In this document: piece after piece, positions 9,785 to 18,246 of the stretch | Numbering within the stretch: position 1 is the first letter of the stretch | How the letters are laid out: each line of letters opens with the position of its first letter | Source of the DNA: Lentzea albida | GTDB taxonomy: Bacteria; Actinomycetota; Actinomycetes; Mycobacteriales; Pseudonocardiaceae | Direction of reading: 5' to 3' | DNA: 64,000 nucleotides | Assembly: GCF_900111005.1 (NCBI RefSeq) | Contig: NZ_FOFV01000029.1 | Coordinates: 1-64,000, forward strand | Position numbers and translations under genes: made by a program | The notes under the pieces: model-generated | Told to the model about the DNA's origin: nothing | Database searches by the model: none | The model's input: only the letters and a program-made list of their open reading frames with translations

Positions 9785-10270
9785 TCAGGTGCTGGTGTCG
9801 TTCTTGTAATGCACGCCTTCGTGCGACGCCTCGTAGTCGCCCGTCGTGGCGTAGACGTCGATCGAGTCGACGATGTACTGCTGGTTCGGGTCGGCGCGGG
9901 AGTACAACTCCGGCCACGCCTCACCCGGCACGACGAGATCGGGGTGGTGACAGTCGATTCCACCCTCGGTGTCCTCGCACGTCCAGCCGTCGCCCCACGA
10001 CTGGACGTCCAGTTCGTCCGGCACGGAGAGGAACACGGTCACGCCCTGCTCGTCCTCGTCTCCCACATCGGTGAGCAGCACCGTGAAGTCGAACGCCGTC
10101 CTGCTGACCCAGTACGTCCTGCCCTCGAAGACGTGCGCGACGCCCTGGGACCCGTCCACCGACATCCGGATGTCGATCGGCGCCGGCTCGCCCTCGGCGG
10201 CGTTCGCGGCGGATCCGCCCGCGCAGGCGACCACCGCGGCGACAGCGGTGCACAGCAAAGCCTTGATCAT
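9785..10270 (-). CDS. Small exported protein, function unknown
   Basis: This 161-residue protein begins with a signal sequence (MIKALLCTAVAAVVACAGG). Either the VVAC motif is a lipobox, giving a lipoprotein, or cleavage occurs after AANA. The mature part is acidic and beta-rich (FDFTVLLTDVGDEDEQGVTV, SVPDELDVQSWGDGW) with one likely disulfide (TCEDTEGGIDC). It loosely resembles DUF11-like surface modules. ATG 10270 is supported by GGGGGAG upstream. The gene is divergent from the TetR gene at 10392 and has its own terminator. Confidence 0.7.
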   Translation of the reverse strand: MIKALLCTAVAAVVACAGGSAANAAEGEPAPIDIRMSVDGSQGVAHVFEGRTYWVSRTAFDFTVLLTDVGDEDEQGVTVFLSVPDELDVQSWGDGWTCEDTEGGIDCHHPDLVVPGEAWPELYSRADPNQQYIVDSIDVYATTGDYEASHEGVHYKNDTST

Positions 10271-10367
10271 GGAACTCCCCCAGAGTCCGGCATGGTCCAA
10301 CCACTCTCAGGACGCCTGGCGGTCCACCGGGTTGCCCAAGCCCCCGATTCGCGGGACACGACGCCAG

Positions 10368-10383
10368 GTAAACGCCTGCTAAC
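10368..10383. promoter_or_regulatory. TetR-type operator in front of the TetR gene
   Basis: GTAAACGCCTGCTAAC, read on the other strand as GTTAGCAGGCGTTTAC, matches the accD1 operator at 8658 in 14 of 16 positions. It ends 8 bp before the GTG start, where a bound repressor would block its own gene. Confidence 0.7.
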
Positions 10384-10391
10384 CTCCTTCC

Positions 10392-10964
10392 GTGGTCGAC
10401 AAACCCTCACGTCGGGACCAGATCCTCAACGCCGCGGCGGAGCTCTTCGCGCGCCACGGCTTCCACGGCGTGGGCATCGACGACATCGGCGCCGCGGTCG
10501 GCATCTCGGGCCCCGCGCTCTACCGGCACTTCCGCAGCAAGGACGCGATGCTCGGCGAGATGCTGACGTCGATCTCCGAACGCCTGCTCGACGGCGGCCA
10601 GTCCCGCGTCGACGCCGCCTCGAACGCCGACGAGGCCCTGCGCGAACTGATCGGCTGGCACGTCGACTTCGCGCTGGACGACCCGGCGCTCATCACCGTG
10701 CAGATGCGCAACCTGGCCAACCTCACCGACCCGGACCGCAGGCGCGTGCGCGCTTTGCAACGGCGGTACGTCGAGGTGTGGGTCGAGACGATCCGGCGGA
10801 CCGTGCCGGACTTCGACGAACCGACCGCGCGTGCCGCGGCGCACGCGGTGTTCGGGCTGATCAACTCGACGCCGCACAGCGCGCACCTGGACCGGGACCA
10901 GATGGCGGCGCTGCTGTCGCGCATGGCGCTGGCGTCGCTGACCCCCGCCGTCGTCGTCTCCTGA
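10392..10964 (+). CDS. TetR/AcrR-family regulator, probable repressor of the leucine-catabolism operon
   Basis: This 190-residue protein has an N-terminal TetR helix-turn-helix (IDDIGAAVGISGPALYRHFRSKD) and an all-helical ligand domain. Mycobacterial accD1-accA1 loci also have a TetR gene of this type nearby. Here the link is direct: the same 16-bp palindrome precedes this gene and occurs twice before accD1. Its likely inducer is a branched acyl-CoA intermediate, by analogy. There is no convincing ribosome binding site before GTG 10392, so the transcript may be leaderless. Confidence 0.88.
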   Translation: MVDKPSRRDQILNAAAELFARHGFHGVGIDDIGAAVGISGPALYRHFRSKDAMLGEMLTSISERLLDGGQSRVDAASNADEALRELIGWHVDFALDDPALITVQMRNLANLTDPDRRRVRALQRRYVEVWVETIRRTVPDFDEPTARAAAHAVFGLINSTPHSAHLDRDQMAALLSRMALASLTPAVVVS

Positions 10965-11044
10965 CCGGCCGGAACCGCCTGCGGCGTGCGGCTGACCTGG
11001 CGAACTGGCGATCAGCCGAGACCCTTCCGTAACCTGACGCGACA

Positions 11045-13075
11045 ATGGGCGCGCGCAAACTCCTCCTCCGGCTGCCGGCCTGGTTCCGGTTCACGGTCAT
11101 CACGCTCGCGGTGTTCGTGTGCGGCGTGATCGCCTCCAGACCGGCCACCGGTGACAACGGAGTCCCACCGAGCGCCGACGTGGTCGCCGCGGCGAACGCC
11201 GTCACCGCGTTCGTGGAGCCGTCCGCGACGCACGACCCGTACTTCAACCTGCCGTCGGACTTCGCGCGCGAGATGGGCCGCGATCCCAAGACCGTGACGG
11301 CGCCGGACGGGACGCTGCGGGTGGTCGACGCGGGTGGCGGGTGCTCGGGGCCGGCCGGCGACACGGAGTGGGACTTCAGCACCGCGTGCCGCGCGCACGA
11401 CCTCGGCTACGACCTGTTGCGCTACGCCGACCACAAGGGCGACCCGCTCGGACCGCAGGCGCGCAAGGCGTTGGACGACAGGCTCACGACCGACCTGCAC
11501 ACCCAGTGCCGGCTGAACCCGCGCGGCGCCGAGCAGACCTGTCACGCCGTGGCCGAGACCTACGCGCTGGGCCTGAAGTTCAACTCGTGGCGGCAGCGGT
11601 GGAGCGCGCCGGGCCACGAACCCGTCGTCGCGTGGGCGTTCGGCAGCGCGGTCGTGGTGTTCCTGCTGCTGGCACGGCTGCACGGGCGCCGCCGCGAGGA
11701 CCCGTCCGCGAACTCGCTGCCGCTGGTGCTGGCCCACGCCGAACAGGACAGGTACGCGACGTTCCTGCGGCTCTTCAGCCTCGCGCTGCTCGTGGTCGGC
11801 GAGACCGTGGCGATGCTCGCGCACCTCAGGGGGTTCGGCACGTCGTGGTTGTGGGCGCTGCAGGCGGTGCCGTTGTTCTTCTTCGCCGGTGGGCACGCGA
11901 ACCTGCGCAGCTGGCAGGCGCACCAGGGCGGCTTCGGGTGCTGGGTGTCGAGCCGCACGTCGTGGCTGCTGCGGCCGGTGCTCGCGTTCGTGCTGCTGTG
12001 GGTGGTGCTGTTCGCGGCGCTGAACCTGCTGGACGTGGAGGTCGACGCGTACAGCCGGCTGATCACGCACCCGTTGTGGTTCCTCGGGGTGTACCTGCTG
12101 GCGGTGGCCGCGACTCCGGCGGCCGCGTGGCTGCACGAGCACTTCCGCCGCACCGCGCCGTTCGTGCTGGTGCTGGTGACGCTGGGCGTGGAGGTCGCGC
12201 GCACGTCGACGGACTGGAAGACCGGCGGGTACGTGAACCTGATCGTCGGCGCGTTGCTGATGCAGCAGATCGGGTTCTTCTACGCGGACGGCACGCTGGC
12301 GACCCTCTCCCGCAGGCTGCTGGCCGCGCTCGGCGCCGTCACGCTGCCCGCGCTGGTGTTCTTCAGCAGCTACCCGCGGTCGATGATGGTGCTCGGCGTC
12401 GCGCAGATCTGCCTGGCGCTGCTGGCCCGCGGCCGGCTCACGGCGTGGCTCGACGGCCGGTTCTGGCACGTCGTGGACTTCACCCGGCGTTCGCCGATGA
12501 CGGTGTACCTCGCGTACCTCGCCGGGGTCGGCGCGCTGGGCGGGCTGCTCGGGCTGACGCAGGCGCCGATCTGGCTGGTGCTCGGGCTGGTGCCGCTGAT
12601 CCTGCTGTTCCACCGGTTCGAGCGGCGCCTGGTCAAGTCCACGAAGCTCGCGCACGAGTCGCACCGCACGCGGCTCGCGACGGCGATGGGCGTGTCGTTC
12701 GGGACGCTCGGCGTGCTCGGGTTCGTGGTCAGCGGGTTCCTCGGTGACGGGGTGCTGGTGCTGCTTCCGGTCGACCCGCTGCAGAACCTCATCCACCTGC
12801 TGCTCGGCTGGTACCTGATCCACACCGCCCGCCACGGCAGCTGCGACACCCGCTTGCCGTGGCTGCTCACGGCGTTGGCGTGCGTTCCGCCGATGCTGGC
12901 GCTGGACCCGACTCCCCCGGTGGTGGTGCTGCACGCCGTGGCGATCGGCCTTGCAGTGCTCGGAGCCATCCCCAGGTCACGACCGCGCACACCGGCAGCC
13001 ACAGCAGGCGCTGCCACACCCAGTCCGGATGATCTGGTGGCTGCTGGAGCCCCGGCAACGGCCCCCACGCGCTGA
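11045..13075 (+). CDS. Phospholipase A2 domain fused to a multi-pass acyltransferase-like membrane protein
   Basis: The 676-residue protein starts with a membrane anchor (residues 13-33) followed by a prokaryotic phospholipase A2 domain (about 90-185). The latter has the His-Asp pair in FSTACRAHDLGYDLLRY and flanking cysteines as in the Streptomyces violaceoruber enzyme. Residues 195-525 form about ten membrane helices resembling acyltransferase-3 proteins (PLFFFAGGHANLRSW, HPLWFLGVYLLA), much like the neighbour at 12867. About 545-640 adds four helices reminiscent of DUF4383 (LQNLIHLLLGWYLI). I infer coupled release and transfer of lipid acyl chains. Its 3' end overlaps the convergent gene by 209 bp. 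Confidence 0.75.
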   Translation: MGARKLLLRLPAWFRFTVITLAVFVCGVIASRPATGDNGVPPSADVVAAANAVTAFVEPSATHDPYFNLPSDFAREMGRDPKTVTAPDGTLRVVDAGGGCSGPAGDTEWDFSTACRAHDLGYDLLRYADHKGDPLGPQARKALDDRLTTDLHTQCRLNPRGAEQTCHAVAETYALGLKFNSWRQRWSAPGHEPVVAWAFGSAVVVFLLLARLHGRRREDPSANSLPLVLAHAEQDRYATFLRLFSLALLVVGETVAMLAHLRGFGTSWLWALQAVPLFFFAGGHANLRSWQAHQGGFGCWVSSRTSWLLRPVLAFVLLWVVLFAALNLLDVEVDAYSRLITHPLWFLGVYLLAVAATPAAAWLHEHFRRTAPFVLVLVTLGVEVARTSTDWKTGGYVNLIVGALLMQQIGFFYADGTLATLSRRLLAALGAVTLPALVFFSSYPRSMMVLGVAQICLALLARGRLTAWLDGRFWHVVDFTRRSPMTVYLAYLAGVGALGGLLGLTQAPIWLVLGLVPLILLFHRFERRLVKSTKLAHESHRTRLATAMGVSFGTLGVLGFVVSGFLGDGVLVLLPVDPLQNLIHLLLGWYLIHTARHGSCDTRLPWLLTALACVPPMLALDPTPPVVVLHAVAIGLAVLGAIPRSRPRTPAATAGAATPSPDDLVAAGAPATAPTR

Positions 13076-13928
13076 ACGCCAGCGTCACGGTCACGAGCGC
13101 GCTCTGGTGCGCGAGGAAGATCCCCAGCGCGCGCTTGTTCAGCCACACCACGGGTTTCGCCGTGCCGAGCCTGCTCAGCAACGGTGCGACCGTGAGCACC
13201 AGCCCGATCTGGGCGAACGCCAGCGCGAGCGTGGCGTAGTTCGGCGGATTGAGGTTCGAGACCGCCTCACCCGGAATGCCCACCGCCGACACCGGATACC
13301 CGCCGACCGTCGTCAGCAACGCGTACCCGAGCACGCCCGCGACCAGCAGCGGCGGGCCGGGGATCCGCCTGCGCGCCAGCGAGTGCCCGAGCTGCCAGGC
13401 GGCCCACCACACCGCGTACGGCAGCACCAGCACCAGCACGACCGGGACCAGCACACCCCACGAGTGCTCGTCCAGCCTGCGCACCAACGGTTTCATCGCC
13501 AGCAGCACCAGGTAGACGCCGAAGAACCACAGCGGTGTCGTGACCAGGAACCCGATGTTCCAGGCCGTCCCCTGGTCGACGCCGCGCAGCACCAGTCCGA
13601 ACAGGACGGCCGCCCAGCAGCCGAGCATCAGCAGTGTGGGCACGGCGAGTTGCTTGAGCCGCAGAAGGAACGGCGTCTGCGAGTGAGCCGCCGCGTAGCC
13701 GCCGACGAAGAAGAAGAGGCCGAGTGTTTGCAGCACCCACGAGACCGGGGTGAGCGAGGTCAGGTGCTTGAGCGGGCTGTCGATGTACATGCCGGTCGGG
13801 GTGTCGACCAACGCGGTGACCAGCCAATGGCCGAGGACGACGGTGACCACGGCGAGCGCGCGCACGGCGTCGATGAACGGGTTCCTGGGCACCGCTGCAT
13901 TCCCGGCGACGTCCACCCCGGCGCCCAT
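12867..13928 (-). CDS. Acyltransferase-3 family integral membrane protein
   Basis: This 353-residue protein has about ten membrane helices and begins NPFIDAVRALAVVTVVLGHW, the typical opening of acyltransferase-3 (PF01757) enzymes with the catalytic His in VLGHW. Such proteins move acyl groups onto sugars or lipids across the membrane. Its ATG overlaps the stop of the upstream hydrolase gene by one base (TGATG), so the two are co-translated. The low-complexity C-terminus (about 45 residues) runs antisense to the 3' end of the phospholipase fusion gene. Confidence 0.82.
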   Translation of the reverse strand: MGAGVDVAGNAAVPRNPFIDAVRALAVVTVVLGHWLVTALVDTPTGMYIDSPLKHLTSLTPVSWVLQTLGLFFFVGGYAAAHSQTPFLLRLKQLAVPTLLMLGCWAAVLFGLVLRGVDQGTAWNIGFLVTTPLWFFGVYLVLLAMKPLVRRLDEHSWGVLVPVVLVLVLPYAVWWAAWQLGHSLARRRIPGPPLLVAGVLGYALLTTVGGYPVSAVGIPGEAVSNLNPPNYATLALAFAQIGLVLTVAPLLSRLGTAKPVVWLNKRALGIFLAHQSALVTVTLAFSAWGPLPGLQQPPDHPDWVWQRLLWLPVCAVVTWGWLRALQGRSPRRAAPPPGESGPAPASAERTPTP

Positions 13929-14632
13929 CACGCCTGGTCCCCGTCCGCGATGCGGGCGAGGGCGGCCAGCGTGGCCGTGCCCGGCTCGTAGTAGCTGTCG
14001 TGCTTCCCGCCCTCGAACCGCAGCACCGTCGCCCCGAACCCCTCGCTCGCCGGGTCGGTCCCGTGCCCGAGGTCGAACAACCGCGCGTTCGGCACGAACC
14101 GCATCCAGTCCCCGCCGGACCGCAACGCCCACACGCGCGCCCGAGTCCCCAGCTCGGCCACCGATCCCGCCCGCACCCCGGGACTCCCGGTGAAGACGAT
14201 GTCGTCCACGTCCAGCGAAGGTGCGGCCAGCCCGACCACCACCGACCCGTAGCTGTGGCCGAAGACGTGGACGCGTCCGGGCGTCCGCAACGCCCGCACG
14301 AAGTCGACCAGCGCGGCGGCGCCCTGACGGGCGAGCGACCCGGTCATCGCGTCCACCCCGAGCCCCTGCGGGGTCCGGTACCCGAGCCACGCCACCACGG
14401 CGAGGTCGTCGCGGTGCGCCTGCTCGTAGAGGTTGGACGCCATCCGCCCGAGCGTGCGGTCGAACCGGTCGACGTCCACGTCGGAACCGGGCACCACGAC
14501 CACCACGTCACGGGCGGTCGCGAGGTCACCGACGACCGCGACCCGGCGGGCGACGTCGGAGCGCCATTGCGCGATCGACGGCGCGACCAACGGCAGGGCG
14601 ATCAGCAGGAGGAACAGGACGGCTCGGCGCAT
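13928..14632 (-). CDS. Membrane-anchored alpha/beta hydrolase (DUF1023-like)
   Basis: This 234-residue protein has an N-terminal hydrophobic anchor or signal (AVLFLLLIALPLVAPSIA). The hydrolase fold includes the nucleophile elbow FGHSYGSVV and the opening DVVVVVPGSDVDVDRF typical of actinobacterial DUF1023 proteins. DPASEGFGATV may hold the acid and GGKHDSYYEPGT the catalytic His. It is translationally coupled to the downstream acyltransferase, which suggests joint processing of acylated envelope compounds. Substrate unknown. Confidence 0.75.
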   Translation of the reverse strand: MRRAVLFLLLIALPLVAPSIAQWRSDVARRVAVVGDLATARDVVVVVPGSDVDVDRFDRTLGRMASNLYEQAHRDDLAVVAWLGYRTPQGLGVDAMTGSLARQGAAALVDFVRALRTPGRVHVFGHSYGSVVVGLAAPSLDVDDIVFTGSPGVRAGSVAELGTRARVWALRSGGDWMRFVPNARLFDLGHGTDPASEGFGATVLRFEGGKHDSYYEPGTATLAALARIADGDQA

Positions 14633-14684
14633 GTCCCCGAAGCTAGGAAGACGACGGGCCCCGGATCGTCACCCCGCAGCGCCA

Positions 14685-15338
14685 TTACCCCGGTACCACG
14701 AGCCCGCTCTCGTAGGCGGCGATGACGGCCTGCGCGCGGTCGCGGAGGCCGAGTTTCATGAGCACGCGGCTCACATGCGTCTTGACGGTCTGCTCGGCCA
14801 GCACCAGGTGCGCGGCGATCTCAGCGTTCGACATGCCCTGCGCGATCAGCACGAGGATCTCGGTCTCGCGCTCGGTGAGGACGCCCAGCTGCGCGGGCCT
14901 GACCCGTTCGGAACGGCGTGACCGCACGAAGTCCTCGATCAGGCGCTTGGTGATCGACGGCGCGAGCAACGCCTCGCCGGCCGCCACCACGCGCACGGCG
15001 TTGAGCAGCTCACGGGCGGGCGCGTGCTTCAGCAGGAACCCGCTCGCACCGGCCTGCAGCGCCTCGTAGACGTAGTCGTCGAGGTCGAACGTCGTCAGCA
15101 CCAGCACCTTCGGGCCGTCGGTGCCGTCGAGCAGCAGCCGGGTGGCGGTGAGCCCGTCCATCTCCGGCATGCGGATGTCCATCAGCACGACGTCCGGTCT
15201 GACCGTACGCGCCAGCGCGACGCCCTGCACGCCGTTGCCCGCCGCGCCGACGACCTCGATGTCGTCCTGCGCGTCGAGCAGCGCGGAGAAGCCCTCGCGC
15301 ACCATCTCCTGGTCGTCGACCACGACCACCCTGATCAC
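14685..15338 (-). CDS. NarL/LuxR-family response regulator
   Basis: This 217-residue protein has a receiver domain (VVVVDDQEMVREG, phospho-acceptor Asp in VVLMDIRMPEMDG, Lys in FLLKHAP) and a C-terminal LuxR-type helix-turn-helix (LTERETEILVLIAQGMSNAE). Its ATG overlaps the stop of the partner kinase by four bases (ATGA). Target genes cannot be read from the sequence; the divergent gene at 16574 is a candidate. Confidence 0.93.
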   Translation of the reverse strand: MIRVVVVDDQEMVREGFSALLDAQDDIEVVGAAGNGVQGVALARTVRPDVVLMDIRMPEMDGLTATRLLLDGTDGPKVLVLTTFDLDDYVYEALQAGASGFLLKHAPARELLNAVRVVAAGEALLAPSITKRLIEDFVRSRRSERVRPAQLGVLTERETEILVLIAQGMSNAEIAAHLVLAEQTVKTHVSRVLMKLGLRDRAQAVIAAYESGLVVPG

Positions 15339-16453
15339 TTGTCCCCCAACGGAATCCTCGCCCGCACCACGAAGCCGCCGTCCTCGGTCGACTTCACGGT
15401 CAGCGTGCCACCGTGCACCGCGACCCGTTCGCGCATTCCCACAAGACCCTGGCCGCTGCCCCCGCCCCGGGACGGTCCACCGGCGGTGTTGCGCACCAGC
15501 ACGTCCAGCCGGTCGCCGTCGCGGCGCACGTGGACGGACGCCTTCGAGCCGGGCGCGTGCCTGGTGGCGTTCGTGAGCGCCTCCTGCACGATCCGGTACG
15601 CGGTGAGGCCGACCGCCTCCGGCACGTCGTCCACGTCGATCTCGGCGGAGTCCCCCGGCCTCGTCAGCTCCGGGATGCGGCTGATGCCGGGCTGCGGTTC
15701 GCGTTGCGGGGTCTCGCCGTTGGTCCGCAGCACGCCCAGCAGGCGTTGCATGTCGGTGATCGCCTCCCGCGCCGCCTCACCGACCTCCGCGAACTCCTTC
15801 TCCGCCTCCTCGTTGAGGCCTTTGAGGCGGTAGGGCGCGGTTTCGCACCTCACGACCACCAACGACATGTGGTGCGCCACGACGTCGTGCATCTCGCGCG
15901 CGATGCGAGCCCGTTCCTCGAGCGCGGCCTTGGCGTCCCGCTCGTGCTCGAGCTCCCGTTCCGCCCTGCCGCGGGCACCGAGCAGGTAGACCACCGCGCT
16001 CACGATCGGCACGAACAGCGCCAGGTCCGCGGCCTGCGGTTCGGAGGCGATGACCAGCGCCATGGTGATCAACGTCGCCGTGATGACGATCGCACGCGAG
16101 TAGAACGCGACGACCACGACGAACAGCGGCGCGGCGGTCCAGTACTGCATGGCCGCGGCGCCTTCGCCCGCTATGAGGATGCTCACGACGTAGAACCCCG
16201 GCACGGCCAGCCGCCAGGCGTAGAGCGGCGACCGGATCAGCAGGACGTACGGCCCGACCGTGGCCAGGAAGATGACGACCCACCAGCCGTCCGAGTCCGC
16301 CTGGCGCACGTAGCCGGCGCTCGCGACGATCCCCCACACCAGCGCGTAGATGATCAGCGCGGCGTGCACCGGGACGCGCAGGCGACCGAGCGGCCTCACG
16401 AGCACTCGGGTGCGGTCGGGGCCGAGAACGGTTCGGTACAACGCGCGGAACAC
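15335..16453 (-). CDS. Sensor histidine kinase (HisKA_3 type)
   Basis: This 372-residue kinase has five or six membrane helices in residues 25-165 with little outside loop, so it probably senses a membrane or envelope signal. The dimerisation and phosphorylation segment is ERARIAREMHDVVAHHMSLV, with the conserved His in MHDVVAHH. The ATPase domain shows EALTNATRHAPGSKA and GSGQGLVGMRER. It pairs with the overlapping response regulator gene downstream. Architecture is DesK/NreB-like without a PAS domain. Confidence 0.92.
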   Translation of the reverse strand: MFRALYRTVLGPDRTRVLVRPLGRLRVPVHAALIIYALVWGIVASAGYVRQADSDGWWVVIFLATVGPYVLLIRSPLYAWRLAVPGFYVVSILIAGEGAAAMQYWTAAPLFVVVVAFYSRAIVITATLITMALVIASEPQAADLALFVPIVSAVVYLLGARGRAERELEHERDAKAALEERARIAREMHDVVAHHMSLVVVRCETAPYRLKGLNEEAEKEFAEVGEAAREAITDMQRLLGVLRTNGETPQREPQPGISRIPELTRPGDSAEIDVDDVPEAVGLTAYRIVQEALTNATRHAPGSKASVHVRRDGDRLDVLVRNTAGGPSRGGGSGQGLVGMRERVAVHGGTLTVKSTEDGGFVVRARIPLGDK

Positions 16454-16573
16454 CAGCCGATGCTAGGTGGATTCGCTCATCCGCACATTGACCTGCGGAG
16501 TGAGGTACCGAGGTATGACTCTGATCAAGATGGGGCATTGCGAATGCGTGACGCCGCGCGGTAGGCAGTACCT

Positions 16574-17080
16574 GTGAAACCACCACAGGATCCAGATCGC
16601 TGGTCGCGGCTCACCGCCGTGGCCGGTGAGGCGCTGGCTGCCGCCAGGGCCGGGGAAGACGCTGTGGCGGTGGACCTCGTGACCGGGTACCTCAGCGGGT
16701 CGCCCGAGGGCAACGAGGAGATCCGTGAGCTGGTGCTGCTGCTGTTCGCCGAGTGCAGCAGCATGGTCAGCGCGCTCGGGTCCGGCGGCGCCACGCCGGT
16801 GAAGATGCAGGTCTTCGACGAGGACGGCAACGAGGTCCAGATCGACGACGCGGACCCGCCCGTCCGCACCGCGATCCGCGCGTTGCTGGCCGAGGTGCAC
16901 GGCGACCAGGACGCGGCGTCGGAGCAGATCGAGATCGCCCTGGCCAACGGCCAGCCGCAGGAGCTCGCGACCGTGGTCCTGCAAGCCCTGCGGTGGACGT
17001 TGAAGCTGGCCATAGAGTGCGAGACGCGCGATCTGCCCGTCGCGCCGTGGATCACCGCGTCACTGGACGACCAGCCCTGA
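16574..17080 (+). CDS. Hypothetical acidic helical protein
   Basis: This 168-residue soluble protein is rich in helices and acidic residues. It has no signal peptide or metal motif, and I do not recognise a family. It contains a central acidic strand (MQVFDEDGNEVQIDDAD). The gene is divergent from the histidine kinase operon and its last 29 bp overlap the convergent esterase gene. No ribosome binding site is obvious before GTG 16574, and no closer start fits better. Codon use matches its neighbours, so it is likely real. Confidence 0.65.
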   Translation: MKPPQDPDRWSRLTAVAGEALAAARAGEDAVAVDLVTGYLSGSPEGNEEIRELVLLLFAECSSMVSALGSGGATPVKMQVFDEDGNEVQIDDADPPVRTAIRALLAEVHGDQDAASEQIEIALANGQPQELATVVLQALRWTLKLAIECETRDLPVAPWITASLDDQP

Positions 17081-18167
17081 CGTGCAGCAGTGCGTCCACA
17101 CCGTCCATGAGGTGCTGGTCGAGCGGGAAGTACCCCATCTCGAGCCGGGTGTCGGTGCGGGACGGTCCCCGCGGCTTGTCCTTCGTGATGCCCCAGGTCG
17201 TGAACCGGCTCTGCAGCTGCCCTTCCGGAGTCGCCCTGTCCGGTTCACCCAGTCCGAACGAGTCGTTGCGGCCGAGCGTGCCGCCGATGACGGTGTAGCG
17301 GTCACCGAGGATCGGGGCCACCAGCGCGCCCGCGGAGAACCACTCGACCCGTTCGCCGCCCATCTCCATCGAGGAGTTGGTGCGCTGCAGGTGGGCGTTG
17401 TGCGCGAACACGAACGTCGGGCCGTTCGCCGTCTCGGCGCGCCGGATCTCCAGCAGGTTCCGCGCCATCACGCCGTCGCGCATCTGGCACAGGCGGTTGA
17501 GGCGCACGCCCAGCGGGTTCGGCTCCGCGCACTCCCGGTGGTACTGGAGCAGGCTGAGGCCCGCCTGGAGGTGCGTCTCCGCGCGGGCCCACGCCTCGTC
17601 GGTGCCGCGGCGCTCGTAGAGCCGCCTGAGCATGCCCGTGCCGATCTCCCGGAGCCGGACGGCCTCCTCGGACCGCCCCGGTGACTGCTCGGCGTGCAGG
17701 ACCGCCTCGTCGCGGCTCCAGGTCTCGTCGTCGATCGTGAGGTCCACGTCCTCGCCCAGGTGGTCGCGGGCGTGTTCGAGGTACGGGCGAGGACTGGGCG
17801 CGCTGGTCGTCTCGGTCTGGAAGTCGAAGCCGTGGAACGACAAGCGGTTCCGCGGCGCTCGGTCCGCGTTGTACTCGCGCATCCACTGCACGAGTTCGCG
17901 GTTGGCGGGCCAGTGCTCGCCGAACGAGTGGGAGAAGCCCTCCTTCACCACCACGTCCAGGTCGCCGGGGCCGCCGTGCACGTAGTCGTTGACGAGGAGC
18001 CCCCTGATCCGGCAGGTCTCCAGGGCGATCGAGCGGTAGCCCAGGCCCGCCAGCTGCTCGAACAGCTCGTTGCGGATCCAGGTGTGGGCGTGTTCGAGGT
18101 GGGTCGGCTCCCCGAACGCCAAGAGCTCGGTGAAGGGGCTGATGAACTCGCGGATGTCCTGGCTCAT
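17052..18167 (-). CDS. Erythromycin esterase-like protein
   Basis: This 371-residue protein belongs to the EreA/EreB superfamily. Visible landmarks are FGEPTHLEHAH (first conserved His and acid), YRSIALETCRIRG, FHGFDFQTET, FVFAHNAHLQRTN (catalytic His region) and SFGLGEPDRATPEGQ. True Ere enzymes hydrolyse the macrolide lactone, but most actinobacterial members have unknown substrates. The divergent double-MerR regulator is the arrangement expected of a drug-inducible detoxification gene. ATG 18167 is chosen from the alignment start; upstream in-frame sequence runs into the divergent promoter. Confidence 0.82.
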   Translation of the reverse strand: MSQDIREFISPFTELLAFGEPTHLEHAHTWIRNELFEQLAGLGYRSIALETCRIRGLLVNDYVHGGPGDLDVVVKEGFSHSFGEHWPANRELVQWMREYNADRAPRNRLSFHGFDFQTETTSAPSPRPYLEHARDHLGEDVDLTIDDETWSRDEAVLHAEQSPGRSEEAVRLREIGTGMLRRLYERRGTDEAWARAETHLQAGLSLLQYHRECAEPNPLGVRLNRLCQMRDGVMARNLLEIRRAETANGPTFVFAHNAHLQRTNSSMEMGGERVEWFSAGALVAPILGDRYTVIGGTLGRNDSFGLGEPDRATPEGQLQSRFTTWGITKDKPRGPSRTDTRLEMGYFPLDQHLMDGVDALLHVRAGRPVTR

Positions 18168-18196
18168 GTGGTTCAACCGTAACATTGAAAGCTCGC

Positions 18197-18244
18197 TTGA
18201 GACTTGGACGCGATCGCTGCTGATGAAGGTCGCTAAAGTCTCAA
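18197..18244. promoter_or_regulatory. Inverted repeat in the esterase/MerR divergent promoter
   Basis: TTGAGACTT (18197-18205) and AAGTCTCAA (18236-18244) are perfect 9-bp arms separated by 30 bp. They lie between the divergent starts at 18167 and 18247 and form the best candidate operator for the two-headed MerR protein. Confidence 0.6.
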
Positions 18245-18246
18245 CC

